Source: Saururus chinensis (taxonomy: Eukaryota > Streptophyta > Magnoliopsida > Piperales > Saururaceae). From it: 64,000 nt of DNA. Positions 1 through 10,990 of the stretch are shown piece after piece. The notes beneath the pieces are model-generated. The model saw only the letters and a list, made by a program, of their open reading frames with translations, was not told where the DNA came from and made no database searches. How positions within the stretch are numbered: position 1 is the first letter of the stretch; the number at the start of each line of letters is the position of its first letter. The stretch spans positions 15,875,893 through 15,939,892 of the forward strand of contig CP141149.1 in assembly GCA_035235625.1 (NCBI GenBank), written 5' to 3'. The position numbers and the translations under genes are program-made.

Positions 1-70
1 TTTCATTGATAATATAAAAGATTCAAAACGTCTTCACAACTTAATAACCCTTACCTCCAATTAGGTCTGC

Positions 71-547
71 TTACATAGTTAATAGGGGTAGACACCTATG
101 ACATTCATTTGAAGCTATTGTCATAGATAAATTTTCTTTTTCTTCGTCATCTGTGGGCATTTGCATATGTCTTTCATTGTTCACATTTCTATCCGAGCTC
201 CTGTGTGAGCTGCTGTGAGAGCTCCTATGCGAGCTTCTATGTGAACTACTTCGCCTTTCACTAGGCACTCAGGCCTCTTTTTCAAGAGATAAGTCACAAC
301 AAATTATGTGACGTGAGAGGTCAAACATAAAACTCATTGATGCATCATCATTTATACATATTTGTCTCGAATTCAATCCATATGTTGGAATATCACATTT
401 TATAGTGATTTTCCATCTTCTTTGATCCCACCCAGTCTTGCTAGCTACTTGCATATCAAATTTATCATATGTAGATGATTTCTTAATTAATAATCCTTCT
501 GTGCATCCGTCATAGTTAAGTAAAAATGTAACAATTTCTTCTGCCAT
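71..547 (-). pseudogene. Mutator-like transposase (MULE) N-terminal fragment
   Basis: The minus strand from 547 opens with MAEEIVTFLLNYDG and runs for 92 codons to a stop at 269-271. The same frame then continues as a Ser/His/Arg-rich stretch to position 71. A start of the form 'EE-V-TFLL-YDG...', followed by a KK-x-TYD block and a late 'INDDASMSFMFDL' block, resembles the N-terminal module of plant MULE (MuDR-type) transposases, which precedes their DNA-binding domain. No zinc-binding or DDE catalytic region is present and the window edge cuts the locus. The SSHRSSHRSSH stretch comes from a short tandem repeat at about 185-255. Assignment rests on general pattern resemblance only, so an unrelated hypothetical ORF is possible. 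Confidence 0.45.
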
Positions 548-1419
548 CTCTATTCACTTAATTCATAAACAATAAATTAAATTCATATTAAATTAACCAA
601 TTATCTCAAAACTAAGAGGCTAAGATTAGATTAAGCAATTGCCTCATATATCAACAAGCAATACTCATATACTTCTTCATATAAATCAAAAAGTTCTTCT
701 TTCTAAGTGGAAAAACTCACTTTTTATGATTGGGGACAAAATCCTCATTTAAAGGATGCAACCCTTCGTTCAAAATTAAAAATAAAAATAAATTTATTTA
801 ATTAATTGTAAGACCAATTGATTGCCATTAACAACAATTGATCATTTAAATGATCGTTTTGAAGGACAATATCTTGAAGGCGACCCTGTAATGCTATGAA
901 TGTCATGTTTTAATAATTATGTCTATAACTCGTTACTTCTACGAAATCTCCTAAAAAAAATAACTCATAAACATACATTTAATACTATAACAATTGAATC
1001 TTTAAACACACAAAATTCCTAAGATAAACTAACAAAATTTCCTAACAATTGAAACTTTAAGCACACAATATCATTTTTAAAGACTAACATAACACAAGAA
1101 AATCACTAAAATGTAACAATTAAATTATTAAGGCATACATTACAGAACATTACAAAATTCCCTAACTAGATTAAACATATCAAATTCTTATATTTAAACT
1201 AGGGCAAAACAAACATAACTAAATCGGCTTGGTGGCGGGGCGGCAATCAAAACAGAACTCAATCAAGGATGAGCGGATGAAATCAATGTTGGGGTGAACT
1301 CAATCAAGGCTGGGCGGATTCAATTAAGGCAAGGCAGACGAGATCGCAGTGGAGCGAAGGAAATCGTCGCGGTGGACTGTTGGGACAGAGAAAACGCGAA
1401 ACAGAAGGTAGGTGGGTTC
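548..1419. other. AT-rich non-coding stretch
   Basis: No gene seen. About 1245-1335 holds a short degenerate tandem repeat (variants of 'caatcaaggctgggcgga'), followed by a locally GC-rich patch to about 1410. It lies between the MULE-like fragment and the palindrome cluster and may be the upstream part of that transposon. Confidence 0.4.
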
Positions 1420-1700
1420 TGATAAAAAAGACTATTTTGTCCTTTAAAAGGATGAAATCGACTTAAGCTGATTTTGTCCTTCTAAAGGACGAAATTGGGT
1501 CAAATGTTTTAAAACTTGACTCAATTTTGTCCTTTAGAAGGATAAAATCATCTTAAACCTAATTTCGTCCTTTTAAAGGATAAAATCAACTAAAAAAATA
1601 AAAAAAGCCATACAGGCGCCAGCCAAGCCGCTTGGTTGGCGCCTGCGTGGCAAAAATGAACACCACTTTGGGAAATATTTCCTAAAGTGGTTTAAAATAG
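1420..1700. repeat. Cluster of adjacent palindromes (GTCCTTTAAAGGAC / GGCGCCAGCC type)
   Basis: At least five self-complementary blocks follow one another. Three or four are variants of 'tttgtcctttaaaaggatgaaat' at about 1434-1585. Next is a GGCGCCAGCC...GGTTGGCGCC hairpin at about 1614-1645, then ccactttggGAAATATTTCctaaagtgg at about 1663-1692. A shorter version with the same two cores is at 23030-23165, so this is a mobile or transposon-borne arrangement rather than chance. It lies beside the MULE-like fragment and may be that element's terminal region. Confidence 0.6.
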
Positions 1701-2055
1701 TAATTATTTTTTTAATATTATTTAAATAATTTTCCCAAATAAATAACACATTATGCTAAAATGCTTATAACATTCCTACTCCCCTAAATAGAGGCATAAC
1801 CCCTTATCCATGTACGCCTATGTTTGCCCAATATGTATTATGTTTTTGTTAATGTCCATCTATCACACACACCAGTGGACATGAATAAATACAGATATAT
1901 ATTAAAAAACCTTACTTATATGTTTTAACATACTACATAACTATTGAATCCAGGTATTATTTACTACTCCTTCTATCTAAAATTAATAATTCTATTTAGC
2001 AAAAAAAATTTGCTTTATATTTATAGTTTTATTTTATTCAAATTTGCTTCATAAG

Positions 2056-2282
2056 CTTATTTTCCCTTTCTTTATATGTAAGTTTTACCAATCAATAAAA
2101 ATTACTATTTTTTAAATATAACTATAAATATAAGACCTAGGGAATTTTATTTAAGGTTGTTTAATAACTATATACCATATTAAAAATATATATTCCATTA
2201 GTCTTATATTAATAGTTATATTTAAAAAAATTATAATTTTTATTAAATAATAAAACTTACATTTAAAAGAACGAAAAATAAG
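2056..2282. mobile_element. Foldback MITE with about 80-bp arms, upstream of the PPR gene
   Basis: The arm at 2056-2136 is the near-perfect reverse complement of the arm at 2201-2282. Both contain cttattttc..., atgtaagttttа-like and taaatataactat blocks in mirrored order. The loop is about 64 bases. No transposase is encoded and no clear target duplication was found. It ends about 165 bp upstream of the TATA-like box of the PPR gene, so its hairpin could influence that promoter; this is inference. Confidence 0.65.
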
Positions 2283-2447
2283 TTTACAATACTGTTTTTT
2301 TAAGTACCTAACTACTAAAATTAAATAAAATAAAGATATTGATATAAAGTAATTTTTTTATCAAATAGTAAGATAAAGTATCATATTTGGATATGGTTGT
2401 TACTCTTTTAAAAATAAATTGCTAGGATCTGTTTCACCGTTCTGATT

Positions 2448-2455
2448 TATAAATT
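2448..2455 (+). promoter_or_regulatory. TATA-like box of the PPR gene
   Basis: TATAAATT lies 95-102 bp upstream of the chosen PPR start codon, a plausible spacing for a TATA box plus a short 5' leader. The region is AT-rich, so the match alone is weak. Confidence 0.35.
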
Positions 2456-2549
2456 CACCCTGGAATCAGGCTAGGCAGTCACGAAACATTTCTCAGAGAG
2501 CGTATTGCTGCGGTCATGCAACTTCCCTCCAAGTCTCCACCTTTGCGCC

Positions 2550-4757
2550 ATGAAGCGAGCTTTCCAGCTCTTCTTCACTACTCGACCACCTTCCGAGCAC
2601 CGCCCTCGCACTCTTTCTTTCATTTCCTTGGGCGACGCTGTTCAGCCTTCGCTACCTCCGTCCAGAGCTTTCCCCTCCTACTCCCCAAAGAAGCCCACGA
2701 TCCGGGACTCCGACCTCGTCCACCAAATCTCCACCACCCTCAAGCTCCGCCGAGCCGAGCCCCTCCGCCGCCTTCTGAAGCCTTTCCATTCCCGCTTCAG
2801 ATGCGACCACCTCGTCTGGGTCCTCTCCAGAATCCGCGGCGATTACGCCTTGGTCTCAGAATTCTTTGAGTGGGCTCGTGCGCGCAGAGAGCTTTCGGTT
2901 GAGTCCTTCTGCATCTTGGCCCATTTGGCTGTGGCGGCGGAGCAGCACGACGCTGCTCGATCTGTACTCCGTGGAGTCCTCAAGAGGGTGGAACCGGTTG
3001 AGGGTGCACATTCTCTGAACCATTTCATCGAACAGGTGATATATACTTATAAAGAGTGGGGCTCCGGCCCTGTAGTCTTCGATATCGTGTTCCAAGTCCT
3101 CGCTGAGGCTGATTTAGTGGACGAGGCAAAGAGTTTTTTGAAGAAGATGTTGAATTATGGCGTGAGTGTTTCGGTTGATTCGTGTAATTCCCTCCTTTCG
3201 CATCTTTCGGGCGTGGATTCTGTGATGAGCACTTTCAGGGAGCTGGAGGAGTTGGGTACGTGTTTCAATACCTCGTCCTACAATATTTTAATTCACGCTT
3301 TGTGTGGAGCACAGAGGATAGAGGAAGCTTGTGATCTTCTTCGGGGAATGGAAAGTAAGGGCTGTCAACCTGATGTAATAAGCTATAGCACAGTTATTGA
3401 TGGGTATTCTAAAACTGGCTCTCTTCAAAAGGCATTGGACCTGTTTGGTGAAATGAGTGTAAAAAACTTGAAACCAAATGGATATACTTATAATAGTATA
3501 ATTGTTCTTCTATGTAAAGACAGAAAAGTTGTGGAAGCGAAGAAGGTTCTGAGAGAGATGTTATGTAACAACATAGTTCCGGATGTTGTAGTATATACAA
3601 GCCTCATTGATGGATATTGTAAATTGGGAAATATTCAGGCTGCAAGACAATTGGCCAAGGAAATGGAGAGACAAGGGATTGAATTTGATTCAGTAACATA
3701 TACAACGATAATTGATGGGCTCGGCAGAAGTGGCAAAATTGCTGAAGCAGATGAAGTTTTTAAAGAAATGCTCAGTCTGGGTTTGAATCCAGATGAAGTT
3801 ACTTTTACGGCACTGATAGATGGCCACTGCAAAAATGACCAAATTCAGACAGCCTTTTCTCTTCACAATCAAATGATTCAATTTGATCTGACTCCTAATA
3901 TTGTCACTTACACGGCACTGGTGGATGGTTTGTGCAAACATGGGGAGGTTGAAACTGCAAATGAGCTTCTGCATGAGATGTGCAAGAAGGGTTTAAAATT
4001 AAATATTTGTACTTACAATTCATTGGTTAATGGTCTATGCAAAGTAGGTAATGTGGAACAGGCAAAAAAGCTTATGAAGGATATGGAGTTGGCAGGTCCT
4101 AAACCTGACACCATCACTTACACGACTATGATGGATGCTTATTGCAAGAGGGGAGACATGGGGTTAGCATGTAATCTGCTTAATGAGATGTTGGATAAAG
4201 GCCTCCAGCCAAGTGTTGTGACATTTAATGTTTTGGTGAACGGGTTTTGTGCATTGACAATGCTAGAAGAAGCTGAGAGGTTGCTGAGTTGGATGCTGGA
4301 AAAGGGTATTATGCCAAATGCAACAACGTACAATTCCTTAATGAAGCAGTATTGCATTGGGAACAATATGAAGGCCACAACTGAACTTTACAGAGCAATG
4401 CGTTCTCATGGAGTTGACCCTGACAATAATACCTACAATATGTTGGTAAAGGGGCATTGTAGAGCTAGAAATATGAAAGAAGCCTGTTATCTTCACAAGG
4501 AAATGATTGAAAATGGTTTTTGCTTGAGCGAAAGTTCTTATAATGCATTTATTAAGGCTCTTCTCAAAAAGAAGAAAGTGCCTGAAGCAAGAATTTTGTT
4601 TGACGAATTGAGAGAAAAAGGTGCAGTTGCTGATAGAGAAATATACAATAACTTTATAGATGTTGCATATAATGAGGGTGACATGGATATGACTCTTGCT
4701 CTATGTGATGACGTAATTGAGAAATGCCTTATGCATGGAATTAACTTTCAGCAGTGA
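2550..4757 (+). CDS. P-class pentatricopeptide repeat (PPR) protein
   Basis: A single-exon gene encoding 735 residues from the first ATG (MKRAFQLFFTTRPP). The open frame extends 15 codons upstream without an ATG. The N-terminal 60 residues are rich in Arg, Ser and Phe and poor in acids, consistent with an organelle transit peptide. From about residue 240 to 720 there are 13-14 back-to-back 35-residue PPR motifs of the form YN-LI-G-CK-G---EA--L--EM---G--PD. No E, DYW or SMR domain follows, so it is P-class. Family members bind organellar RNA and act in processing, stability or translation. Reading residues 5 and 35 of motifs 1-13 with the published PPR code gives roughly U-A-U-G-G-A-A-U-?-Y-U-?-U as a preferred RNA (inference). 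The exact orthologue and organelle are not recognised. Confidence 0.93.
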   Translation: MKRAFQLFFTTRPPSEHRPRTLSFISLGDAVQPSLPPSRAFPSYSPKKPTIRDSDLVHQISTTLKLRRAEPLRRLLKPFHSRFRCDHLVWVLSRIRGDYALVSEFFEWARARRELSVESFCILAHLAVAAEQHDAARSVLRGVLKRVEPVEGAHSLNHFIEQVIYTYKEWGSGPVVFDIVFQVLAEADLVDEAKSFLKKMLNYGVSVSVDSCNSLLSHLSGVDSVMSTFRELEELGTCFNTSSYNILIHALCGAQRIEEACDLLRGMESKGCQPDVISYSTVIDGYSKTGSLQKALDLFGEMSVKNLKPNGYTYNSIIVLLCKDRKVVEAKKVLREMLCNNIVPDVVVYTSLIDGYCKLGNIQAARQLAKEMERQGIEFDSVTYTTIIDGLGRSGKIAEADEVFKEMLSLGLNPDEVTFTALIDGHCKNDQIQTAFSLHNQMIQFDLTPNIVTYTALVDGLCKHGEVETANELLHEMCKKGLKLNICTYNSLVNGLCKVGNVEQAKKLMKDMELAGPKPDTITYTTMMDAYCKRGDMGLACNLLNEMLDKGLQPSVVTFNVLVNGFCALTMLEEAERLLSWMLEKGIMPNATTYNSLMKQYCIGNNMKATTELYRAMRSHGVDPDNNTYNMLVKGHCRARNMKEACYLHKEMIENGFCLSESSYNAFIKALLKKKKVPEARILFDELREKGAVADREIYNNFIDVAYNEGDMDMTLALCDDVIEKCLMHGINFQQ

Positions 4758-5274
4758 GATGTAAAAAAGGTAAGACACCAGAAAAAAATGTTTTTAATGT
4801 TGATAGCTCTCAATTACTTTCGAATATTTTATTTTGAAAAGGCTGTCCTAATTTGGAATGCTTAACCCATTAATGGCCCAATAATTGGAAACATAAGGGC
4901 CATAACATGCATCTGCCTTCTTTTCTGGTACAATCGTAATTAATCACTTTCCCTAAAAGCTTAACCTCTTAGAGAATTATTGTAATTTAAATACTGACAT
5001 CTACCTTTTGTTCAATCTTCCTCTCTTCTTTTTGAAGCATTTGGCATCTTTGGTTCAATATCCTTTCATGTGCAGTAGATTGTGTTTTGTAATATCTCAA
5101 AATATCTGCTATACCATCATTTATTTGAAATATTGCCTTTTAGGGAAGCTGTTTATGTTCCCTTCCCTTCCATGTTTTGTAACTTTAATTTTTCATTTTT
5201 CTGTGCAATAATGAAGAGCTATATTTGGTTTTGAAATCCTGTAGTCATTTCTTCTCTGTTTTATTTTATTTCAG

Positions 5275-6706
5275 GATCGGTTATTGTACAAAATATCCTA
5301 AAGGCATTGCTATGCCGCTGGTTAGCTGCAGACTCTCCAAGGTCAAAGAGTTTCCACCCTCTAGTCCAGAAACATTGATTAGGGAACCGCACAAGTATTT
5401 TGGCCAGGTCATTATTACAGTACGTGCTGGAGATGGTGGGCACGGTGCAGTTCTGAGCATGCCTAGCAACAAATTTTCAATAAAGTCACATGGAAAACAG
5501 GATGGTGGAAAAACGCAGAAGAAAAACTTGTATTAAAGGGATTCAGATGGGTCCCTTATCCTGCGTATGGGTGGCCATGGTGGAGATGTAGTCATTTATG
5601 CAGATGTGGGCAAAGCCTCCCTGCTGGAGTTTCACAGAAGAAAACGTTACAGAGCAAAGCGTGGTGGACATGTTGATGCCATGGGTGTTCTGACTTCTCA
5701 ATTACATGATGGGCTTTTGCGGCACAGACTTTGCGTATTCATGTTCCTGTAGGTTTGTACATAGGATCATGATCTTCTTTCCTGAGTTTTTCTATATATA
5801 TAAAATATTGAACGAAGCACTAATCCTTATCAGTTTGAAATATATGAACATAAACTATCTCATTGTTTTCATTTAATTCTGTCAGGCACCGTTGTAAAAT
5901 GCAAGCGGGGCTAGTTTCTTGCTGATTTGTCATGCCTGGTTGATGAAGTCCTTGTGGCATGAGGAGGATAAGGAGGGGTAAGCCCATCCACAATTTAGTA
6001 TGCCAGGTTGAGTTATTTAGTGTTTGTGGGGTTTATTATTTTCTTATGAAAGCCTGGCATCAATATCTGGTTACCTTTCTCTAAGTATTTATAACAGTAC
6101 CAGGTTATGTACAAGTTTATCTTTTATATATTTGTTGTCATTTAAATGCTGTGTGTCTAATAAACGAACACTCAAATAAGTAGTCTATTTGATTCTATAC
6201 ACAGAATCATTTACTTGGATTTTATCTTCTTTGATAATAGTAATTAATTAATTTTTACTCAGGAATTGTGCATGTACATCCCTAGCTACCTTGAATGATC
6301 TGCCAGAGGTACAATCTAACTCTCTCTAGCATGTGCCCCCAAGCGCATGCACACCATCCATTGTTATGGTGATGAATTTCCGCATGATCTAAATTCCCGA
6401 TTTTTGTGCACAAGCATGTTGGTTGCTCTTGTTTTTTCAGTCAAGAGATAAGCTTTCATCTTTGGTGGAACATATGTCATCCATTGGCTGTGGTGAATTG
6501 CCATCCGATCCAGATAGTTCATGTAATCGAGAAATGAATGCATTATCTGAAGAGGATGATGCACCTATGGAACCTCCAATATGTGACATGAAAGAAAAGG
6601 AGTGTGAGAACTATCCACCACCTCTTGCTGTTGTTGGTATTAAGCAATGCACTAAAAAAGCAAAACTTACGAACTTGAGCGTTATCGCAACTAGAAATCC
6701 CTTTTA
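5275..6706 (+). pseudogene. Decayed OBGC-type chloroplast GTPase gene lacking the G-domain core
   Basis: Four exon-like blocks match plant Obg GTPases in order. 5275-5755 carries the glycine-rich Obg fold: EPHKYFGQVIITVRAGDGGH, then a TAA stop (5534-5536), then DGSLIL-MGGHGGDVVIYAD and KRYRAKRGGHVDAMGVLTSQ. A one-base frame slip precedes AQTLRIHVPV. 5886-5978 gives TVVKCKRG*FLADLSCLVDE with three stops. About 6260-6303 gives EELCMYIPSYLE then, after a frame change, NDLPEV. 6441-6706 gives SRDKLSSLVEHMSSIG ... ENYPPPLAVVG. Acceptor sites (TTTCAG, TACTCAG, TTTTCAG) still precede three blocks. The exons for the P-loop, switch regions and NKxD are absent. Obg proteins normally act in chloroplast ribosome assembly; this copy cannot. 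It sits about 520 bp behind the PPR stop. Confidence 0.88.
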
Positions 6707-7915
6707 GTCTACAACGACTATAAACTCTTTTTGATACTTGCAAACCTTATCTTGTTCTCTCTTTTTAGTACAACTTTCTCTTGTTAAAGCATGCATCAAA
6801 GTGCATCTTGACCAAGCTCTATCATTATTTTCATCTTCAACATTAACTTCTTGATCCTTGGTGTGTAATGATTATTGTATTTTATGTCGTTAACTCTTGA
6901 CTCATAAAACCCTCTTTCAATTAGTAGAATATCCATGAATCACAAATGCTCTTCTTTATTTTAAATAATCATTTAAACACAAAGGTGTGGAAGAATTTGA
7001 ATAGAGAAATTACTCAATTTTTCTTAAAAAAGATATCTAGACCCTTAATTCTCTCTATTTTTCTCTTCTATTTCATGGCTCAAGTAAATTTATGTAGAGT
7101 TTTAAGTCGGTTTATAAAGTTGTGTTTTATTAGGAATCAAACTCTATTCGAAATGCCTAAATTAGGTAAAACTATGTGTTGTCCAATTGATGATTGCTCA
7201 GTAAGGCCGATTGAACTCCAAGATGATTAATCACTTGGGATTGATGATCAATCGCTTATTAATTAAATATATCCTAATTGAAATCACCATAACTTGATCA
7301 AGATCGATCATTCACTTTGGAATACCGATTGATTTTGTTAAAACATATTATAATCTTAAGCAATTCAATGTCTCAAATCACTAACTTATGCTCTCAGGTT
7401 ATTCATTTTTCACTGTGTGCATGATTTCATATATGTATAAACCTTGAAATCTCCCATCACTCTTGAATCTTACATTTTGAATCCTTCAAGCAACATCTTT
7501 TCCAGTTTATTAACTCCTTCAATTCTGAAAATTGACTTGACTCATCACTAATCAATTTAATCTTCTTAGATTCAAATATACGGTCGTAATAATAAAAAGG
7601 CAGTCTTTATCATCAAAATTAAGCCAATGTAAACATATGTTCTAATGAAAGGAGATTAGAATAGTGTTAAGATTCAAAATACAAAAATAGTTGTACTAGC
7701 ACAAGATAGCAAAGAGGCACCATTGGTTTCACCAAAGTTCTTAAAGCCATGATTGTGGATTATAAATGCTAGAGCATTCATTAGTTGGTAAATACTGCTA
7801 ACACCAATTGACCTCCAATGACTCGGTCCACTTGTAGCACCTAATATTCCTTCAATGATTCTATTTGCATTTAAGCTTTAAGGATAGCCTATATGTCCAA
7901 CTTGTTTTATTGTAT
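6707..7915. other. Non-coding, no gene seen
   Basis: AT-rich intergenic DNA. About 7180-7330 has several GATCAAT/ATTGATC-type words (for example gatgatcaatcgc and aagatcgatcattc), resembling a weak palindrome island. No coding or structured RNA signal was seen. Confidence 0.4.
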
Positions 7916-7920
7916 TTTGA

Positions 7921-8025
7921 TAGGTAAGACTTACGCACTTTACATAATGGGATTCGACCCTGGATCTCTCCCATAGCCGGAAGAGATCCAACTTACCCGA
8001 CTAAGGCTAGATTGATGTCAAAGTT
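7921..8025 (-). mobile_element. Possible tRNA-derived SINE fragment
   Basis: On the minus strand the segment reads ...GGGTCGAATCCCATTATG, close to a tRNA B box (GGTTCGAATCC). It is preceded by a possible A-box-like GTCGGGTAAGTTGG and is near A/T-rich ends. No complete tRNA cloverleaf can be drawn, so a functional tRNA is unlikely. The assignment rests on the B-box-like word only. Confidence 0.3.
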
Positions 8026-8487
8026 GCTTAACTACTAAATTGTATCAGGAATATGGTTTGTGAAGTCAAAACTGCCATGGACATCAATCTCTATATATTA
8101 AATGATGGAATTGGAAAAAATGAGAAACTGAAACATTGTAGGTCATTAAAGATTAGCCAAAGTATGGCCATCTTTAACCATGTTGTGTAAGCCATTGTGG
8201 GATCGAATAGAAGCAAATAATATTTACATGACAAATATGTAGCTTACTTCTTTATCAATAACATTGGTTGATGAGATCAATAGAGATCAAGTTAAATTGG
8301 CTAATGCCAAAAAAAAATTTTGGAGGTTGGTTGATGCCCTCATGGCTAATGTTTTTTTTTAAAAACAGATACCAAATTTGAGACTCAGCTGTGCTATTTC
8401 TGTTTCATACTTATATGACTAGCAAAATTAAGAGTACTAAGAGGAAAAAAACAAAATAGGTTGGACATAACTCTTCTTGACCCAGAT

Positions 8488-8990
8488 TGTAAGATCTATA
8501 GTTTTAGATTTTTATTTGCCTTTATTTTATTAATGGTTTGGGGTAATTAAGAATTTACTTATAATTATTTTAATTTTCTATGGAAATTTTGGTGGGCATA
8601 GTAGGGTTATAGCCGAGGTGTGGCAGACCCCGGTTCTCTTGGCCGTGTGCACTCATAAAATGCATTAGTTTTTAGTATAAACTATGACTTTACAACAAAT
8701 TTGATATAATTTTAGTAAATTTTCTTATTTTGAAGAAGTTAGCCCTACCCTGAGACCTACAACACTTTTTGCTATTACCTGCCAACTCCTTGGTAGCCAA
8801 TAAGTGGGCTCATGTTTAGCCATGTTTACTTTAACAAATTTTTTTAAAAAAATCCTATTGGCTCATGAAGTGGGCCTATAGTGTCCCACTTACCCAAAAT
8901 ACTATAAATAACCAAAGCCTTCTCTCTTAATTTAGGTGCTGAAATCTTTGAGAAAATTGCCCTAGCCATCTTCCAAGTTGAGTTCATTGA
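8488..8990 (+). repeat. Possible LTR start related to the TGTAAGATC superfamily
   Basis: TGTAAGATCTATAG at 8488 resembles the first bases of elements C1 and C2 (TGTAAGATCTCTAA). It is followed by a similar T-rich tract with 'attaatggtttggggtaatt' and, at about 8905, a TATA box (ctataaata) ahead of a CT-rich leader, as in C1. The far end was not identified and no target duplication could be defined. Confidence 0.3.
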
Positions 8991-10480
8991 TTCCCCTTCA
9001 GAATTCATTAAGTTTTTTATTGTTTCAAAGGCCTTTCCTTCATATTTTCAAATTCCTTGTCTTCTTCCATGGAAATATCAAAAATCATTTTGATTAATCC
9101 AAGTTCTAAAGCCCTAGATCCTTCTTTTTTGTTTAGTACCTTGTGATTTATGTTTTAGAAGTCATTGAACACAATGACCTACATGATTTGCCTTGTTAAG
9201 TGTATTTTGAGTTTCAATTGGTAGAAAACTATAGCTAATGCTTAGGGTTAATGAATGCTAATTTTTTGTTAGGGATTCTTTGATCCAAAAGAGAAATTGA
9301 AGTACTTTTTTGTCCTTTAAAGGTAAAGGGTTTTTGCTTGTTGAAGATTTATTACATTAACACCTATGATTTTGCTTACAAATTGTGTTTTGACAGGTAA
9401 TGAATGATTAGGTTTAATCTCCCTTTTATGCAAGTTTTAATATTATTTTTGTGATTTTTTACATAAGTTTTATAAAGTTATTCATATTTAAAGGTTTGAC
9501 ATTGTTTACAAAAAGATTCATGAATTTTTTTAGGTTGAAAATCAAAGTTTTTGAAAATTTTGTTTGAACCAATCAATCTTCTATATTGTTGTTTTATTTT
9601 TATTCTCTTTGATGACCGATCGATCACCCCTAGGAGCCGATCAATTGCTAGACATACTATTGTTTTCATTTTCATGGACCAATCGATTGCCTGAGGGCCT
9701 GATCAATCAACATTAGGGGTCACCTAACATTAACTCAACAATCTTCTATTTCTTCGCTCTCCTCATCTTAATTTAATTAATCATAAAACAACCTAAGACT
9801 GAGTATAAATTAGGAATAAATAAATGACATTAATAAACATCTTAGAATTTCAAAAAAAAATCTTCAAATGTGTTCTAAAATTCAAAAAATTTAAATTTAA
9901 ATAAACCCTATTTTTTTTTGTGCGAGATTGACTCCAAATTTGAACCAATATAGATCTTAGTGATTAGAACAAACTTTATAACTAGACCTATATACAATTT
10001 TGATAAAAATATTTAATTTTGAAAAATCCTTAATTTGTGAAAAAATGTTGAAATCGTACTTGATTTTTCATGAAATCTTGAATTTTAATGAACTAAATCG
10101 CATAAAATTTTAGTCACAAGTAGATCTAACTACTTCTAACAATTTTATCGGTTCAATTCACGTTAAAATCGATTGAAAAATTACTAAATATCAAAATTTT
10201 AATCATATTCTATTTTTTAAATTCAAATGCCTATGAATTAAAGATATTGAAAAACAGAGTAAAATACGATAAAACAAAAACCTTAAATGTCCAAATGATA
10301 GAAATAATTAAATAATGACACAAATCATAATCTCTTAATGATTTGAGACTCTTTAGTCTTACTTAGTGATCCAATCATATGGCTACCTAAGGTAAACTTC
10401 CTTACTATTCCTAATTGATCTTTCAAAGCTTAAAGATCAATCTCTTTCACCTACTCTCTTCACCTTCTTTTTATATACTT
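8991..10480. other. AT-rich repeat-like DNA with a palindrome island
   Basis: No gene seen. About 9613-9710 contains CCGATCGATC, GCCGATCAATTGC, CCAATCGATTGC and CCTGATCAATC, the GATC/ATCGAT type of island found in the LTR superfamily. The remainder is low-complexity and AT-rich with no recognised coding content. Confidence 0.45.
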
Positions 10481-10618
10481 GGTAGGGTAAATTAGGGGTA
10501 GTAGAGGTAGTGTACTTCTTTTAATTCTTCTTTGATATAAGTTTAAACAATTATCATTTACACTCATTAAAATTTTCTTCAGAATAATTACTATTTACAC
10601 TTACAGGAAAGGTAGTAT

Positions 10619-10990
10619 AATTACATATTTCTTTTTCTTTATAAGAGCTCTCATTAGAGTAAGTTGCTTGAATCATCTTTTATTTTATTTTATAATTAAA
10701 CCCCTTTAATTTTTGAGGCTTATCATAAGAAAAATTGTCAATATTAATATTAGGACAGTCACCAGCAAAGCAAAGTAAACTAACTTACCACATTCAAAGT
10801 ATTTCAAACTCTTTTTGTCTTGTTTAGTTTGCCTCATATCTCTCTTATCTCTTTGTTTTTTTCCAGAATTTTGTCTGTTATTGTCAAATCTAAAATTATG
10901 AGTTTTCATGAATTTTTTGAAGTTCTTAGCCAATAAAGGTATTAATTTTTCATCATCTTCAAACTTTTCAGATTTATCTAAAAGGCCCAA
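10619..10990 (-). pseudogene. Copia-type gag remnant with zinc knuckle
   Basis: The minus strand encodes 94 codons including LLAKNFKKFMK, a basic stretch, and SLKYFECGK. One frame shift after LVYFA restores AGDCP, giving the pattern [C/Y]-F-E-C-G-K-x2-[H/Y]-F-A-G-D-C of a CCHC zinc knuckle. Further downstream (lower coordinates) KMIQATYSNESSYKE resembles the Ser/Glu-rich segment that follows the knuckle in copia/UBN2-type gag proteins. Two knuckle ligands appear altered (Tyr for Cys and Tyr for His) and the frame is broken, so it is a dead remnant. No protease, integrase or reverse transcriptase was recognised nearby. Confidence 0.6.

Noticed and set aside
2505-2549. Fifteen extra codons at the start of the PPR gene
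   Set aside because: The stretch begins with TTG; the first ATG in frame is at 2550.
7921-8025. Functional tRNA gene
   Set aside because: Only a B-box-like word is present; acceptor and anticodon arms cannot be formed. Kept only as a possible SINE.
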